NCBI GenBank assembly: GCA_016617495.1
Contig: WYCU01000004.1
Location: forward strand, 265,169 to 329,168
DNA from: Azonexaceae bacterium s22
GTDB taxonomy: Bacteria; Pseudomonadota; Gammaproteobacteria; Burkholderiales; Rhodocyclaceae
DNA length: 64,000 bases
Direction of reading: 5' to 3'
Every line of letters begins with the position of its first letter. Positions within the stretch are counted from its first letter, which is position 1. Of this stretch, positions 62,050 to 64,000 are shown one piece after another. Both the position numbers and the translations under genes were made by a program. The notes under the pieces were generated by a model that was not told the origin of the DNA, made no database searches, and saw only the letters and a list, made by a program, of their open reading frames with translations.

Positions 62050-63828
62050 TTAGAACAGCGGCTCTTCCAGGGCCAGCGTCGATGCCGCACCGCCGGTCAC
62101 TTCGGCGGCGTAAGCCGCGGCGAACGGCAGCTGGTGGGCAGCGAAGTACTCGGCGGTAGCCAGCTTGGCGGTGTAGAAACCGTCCGTGCTGCCTTCGGCG
62201 ACACGCTTGACGGCCACTGCGGCGGACTTGGCCATCAGCCAGCCGCCGACAACGATGCCGGTGAGCTTGAGGAAAGGCACGGAACCGGCATGAACGGCCG
62301 CCGGCGCGCTGTCGTAATTGGCAATGACCCAATCTGTCGCGGTCGACAGTGCAGAAATGCCATTTTTCAGTTGCGCGGCAATGTTGGCGGTCTTGGCTTC
62401 GCCGGCAATCGCGTCGGCGTCGGCGCTCATCTCGGCAAGCAGGGCCTTCATCGCGGCGCCTGGCACTTTTTCGCGGGCCAGCTTGCGGCCGACGAGGTCG
62501 TTCGCTTGGATGGCGGTCGTGCCTTCGTAGATGGTGGTGATGCGCGAATCGCGGTAGTACTGGGCCGCACCGGTTTCTTCGACGAAACCGACACCGCCGA
62601 AAACCTGCAACGCGGAAGAAGAGAGTTCAACGCCCTGCTCCGTGCTCCAGCCCTTGACCACCGGCGTCAGCAGGTCGATACGGGCTTGTGCGGCGGCGTC
62701 GCCGGCATGCGCCTTGTCGATCTGGGCGGCGGCGTAGTACGCCAGGGTGCGCATGGCTTCGGTGCGCGACTTGCATTCCATCAGCAGACGGCGAACGTCC
62801 GGGTGATGCAGGATGGTCTTCTTCTCGTCGGACTTGTCGCCGATGATCTTGCCCTGCACGCGCTCACGGGCGTACCACAGGGCGTGCTGGTAAGCGCGCT
62901 CCGCGATGCCGACGCCTTCGAGGCCGACGTTGACGCGGGCATGGTTCATCATCGTGAACATGTAGCCGACGCCTTTGTTTTCTTCGCCGATCAGGTAGCC
63001 AACGCAGTTGTCGTTGTCACCGTAGGACATGACAGCCGTCGGGCTGCCGTGGATGCCCAGCTTGTGTTCGATGGAGGCGCAGATCAGGTCGTTGCGGGCA
63101 CCCAGCGAACCATCGTCATTCACCAGGAACTTCGGCACCAGGAAAAGCGAAATGCCCTTCAGTCCCGGCGGGGCATCCGGCAGGCGGGCCAGCACGAGGT
63201 GGATGATGTTTTCGGCCACATCGTTCTCACCCCAGGTGATGAAGATCTTGGTGCCGGAGACACGATAGGTGCCGTCGTCCATCTTGCGGGCCTTGCTGCA
63301 GATCGCAGCGAGGTCCGAGCCGGCGTTCGGCTCGGTCAGGTTCATGGTGCCGGTCCATACGCCTTCGACCATCTTCGGCAGGTACTTCTGCTTCAGTTCG
63401 TCGGAAGCGTGGTGGGCGATGGCTTCAATCGCGCCGCCGGTCAGCATCGGGCACAGGGCGAAGGCCATGTTGGCCGACTTCCACATTTCGTTCACCGCCA
63501 TGGTCACGGCAGCAGGCAGGCCCTGGCCACCGTATTCCGGCGAGAAGGGCATGGCGTTCCAGCCCGTATCACGGAACAGGGTGTAAGCATCCTTGAAGCC
63601 CGGGGCGGTGGTCACAACGCCGGCTTCGCACTTGGAACCGACGGTATCGCCGCCACGGTTGATCGGGTCGAGCACGCCGGAGGCGAACTTGGCGGCTTCG
63701 TCGAGAATGGACTCGACGAGTTCGACGGAACATTCCTCATTGCCCGGCAGCGCGCAGATTTCTTCGAGGCCGGCGATTTCATTGAGGATGAACTGCATGT
63801 CACGCAGCGGGGCGACGTAATTGCTCAT
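62050..63828 (-). CDS. Acyl-CoA dehydrogenase
   Basis: 592 residues, the long bacterial type with an extra C-terminal domain. FAD/substrate motifs: GTMNLTEPNAGSDLA, TKIFITWGE, and LQVFGGVGFVEETGAAQYYRDSRI with the catalytic Glu in YEGTTAIQANDLVGRK. It oxidises acyl-CoA, passing electrons to ETF. Copy F of the dispersed element falls in the C-terminal region (ALSTATDWV). Confidence 0.93.
   Translation of the reverse strand: MSNYVAPLRDMQFILNEIAGLEEICALPGNEECSVELVESILDEAAKFASGVLDPINRGGDTVGSKCEAGVVTTAPGFKDAYTLFRDTGWNAMPFSPEYGGQGLPAAVTMAVNEMWKSANMAFALCPMLTGGAIEAIAHHASDELKQKYLPKMVEGVWTGTMNLTEPNAGSDLAAICSKARKMDDGTYRVSGTKIFITWGENDVAENIIHLVLARLPDAPPGLKGISLFLVPKFLVNDDGSLGARNDLICASIEHKLGIHGSPTAVMSYGDNDNCVGYLIGEENKGVGYMFTMMNHARVNVGLEGVGIAERAYQHALWYARERVQGKIIGDKSDEKKTILHHPDVRRLLMECKSRTEAMRTLAYYAAAQIDKAHAGDAAAQARIDLLTPVVKGWSTEQGVELSSSALQVFGGVGFVEETGAAQYYRDSRITTIYEGTTAIQANDLVGRKLAREKVPGAAMKALLAEMSADADAIAGEAKTANIAAQLKNGISALSTATDWVIANYDSAPAAVHAGSVPFLKLTGIVVGGWLMAKSAAVAVKRVAEGSTDGFYTAKLATAEYFAAHQLPFAAAYAAEVTGGAASTLALEEPLF
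62333..62347 (+). repeat. Dispersed USS-like element, copy F (core)
   Basis: 13 of 15 to the core (the first two bases differ), followed by AGAAATGCCATTTTTC, which keeps both A/T tracts and their spacing. Confidence 0.7.
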
Positions 63829-63855
63829 AGTCTTTACTCCACGGGTTTTATTGGT

Positions 63856-64000
63856 TTAAGCAGCAGCGACCAATTGCGGCACTGTTTCAAAGAGATCGGC
63901 GACGAGGCCATAGTCGGCGACCTGGAAGATCGGGGCATCCGGGTCCTTGTTGATCGCGACGATCACCTTGGAATCCTTCATCCCGGCCAGATGCTGGATC
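63856..64000 (-). CDS. etfA: Electron transfer flavoprotein alpha subunit, C-terminal part
   Basis: Partial, running off the window. The last 48 residues include [36 protein letters not shown] and a final VPQLVAAA. This is the FAD-binding C-terminus of EtfA/FixB. It heads the acyl-CoA dehydrogenase and ETF-QO genes on the same strand. Confidence 0.93.
   Translation of the reverse strand, partial: IQHLAGMKDSKVIVAINKDPDAPIFQVADYGLVADLFETVPQLVAAA

Overview
The window looks like a chromosomal segment of a ubiquinone-type betaproteobacterium, most probably of the Rhodocyclales (Dechloromonas/Azonexus/Accumulibacter relatives). I infer this from the protein style and gene order (pyrG-kdsA-eno-ftsB, guaB-guaA-tadA, minCDE, yjcH-actP, ETF/ETF-QO/acyl-CoA dehydrogenase). 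No 16S rRNA gene is present to prove it.

Layout. 1-10.2 kb is housekeeping core: an L,D-transpeptidase, tadA, guaA, a 40-residue membrane peptide, guaB, a DUF4124 protein, ratA/rnfH, smpB, a TRIC-type channel, a SCO1 protein, tRNA-Asp, an isolated menD and queF. 10.25-30.97 kb is a 20.7-kb genomic island. 30.9-51 kb is core again: mutS, a phosphoesterase, slyD, bcp, ftsB, eno, kdsA, pyrG, a thioredoxin co-chaperone, an HDAC-like deacetylase, the NAD(P)HX repair enzyme, nadC, thrC and minCDE. 51-64 kb is a carbon-assimilation block: fatty-acyl-CoA ligase, FadB-like and FadA enzymes, a histidine kinase/LuxR regulator pair, the actP acetate permease, ETF-quinone oxidoreductase, an acyl-CoA dehydrogenase and the end of etfA. 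Together these move electrons from beta-oxidation to quinone and take up acetate.

The island has clear boundaries. A relic of the original mutS start (10225-10314) lies just after queF, and the functional mutS begins 20.7 kb away with an A/T-rich substitute 5' end. Both junctions carry the same mutS N-terminal codons as a 30-bp imperfect direct repeat. An AlpA/excisionase-like gene sits beside the left junction, but no integrase is present. The cargo is two modules on the minus strand. (1) A tightly overlapping operon: WYL regulator, RpoD-like sigma factor with N-terminal ankyrin repeats, MutL/MORC-like GHKL ATPase, Z1 helicase-like ATPase, PD-(D/E)XK protein, AIPR protein and Vsr nuclease. 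It faces a convergent DNA-cytosine methyltransferase; together they form a restriction-like defence system with its own primary-type sigma factor. (2) An operon resembling a modified-peptide cluster: a 62-residue peptide, a terminator/attenuator, an NAD-dependent epimerase, a glycosyltransferase fused to a radical SAM/SPASM enzyme, a WG-repeat/O-methyltransferase fusion and a histidine-phosphatase-like protein.

A second genome-scale signal is a dispersed element with core ATTGTCGCGGTCGAC followed by two A/T-rich tracts one helical turn apart. It occurs at least seven times in the core DNA, inside and outside genes and on both strands, with no strong copy in the island. Its architecture resembles a DNA-uptake signal sequence, but that role is inference.
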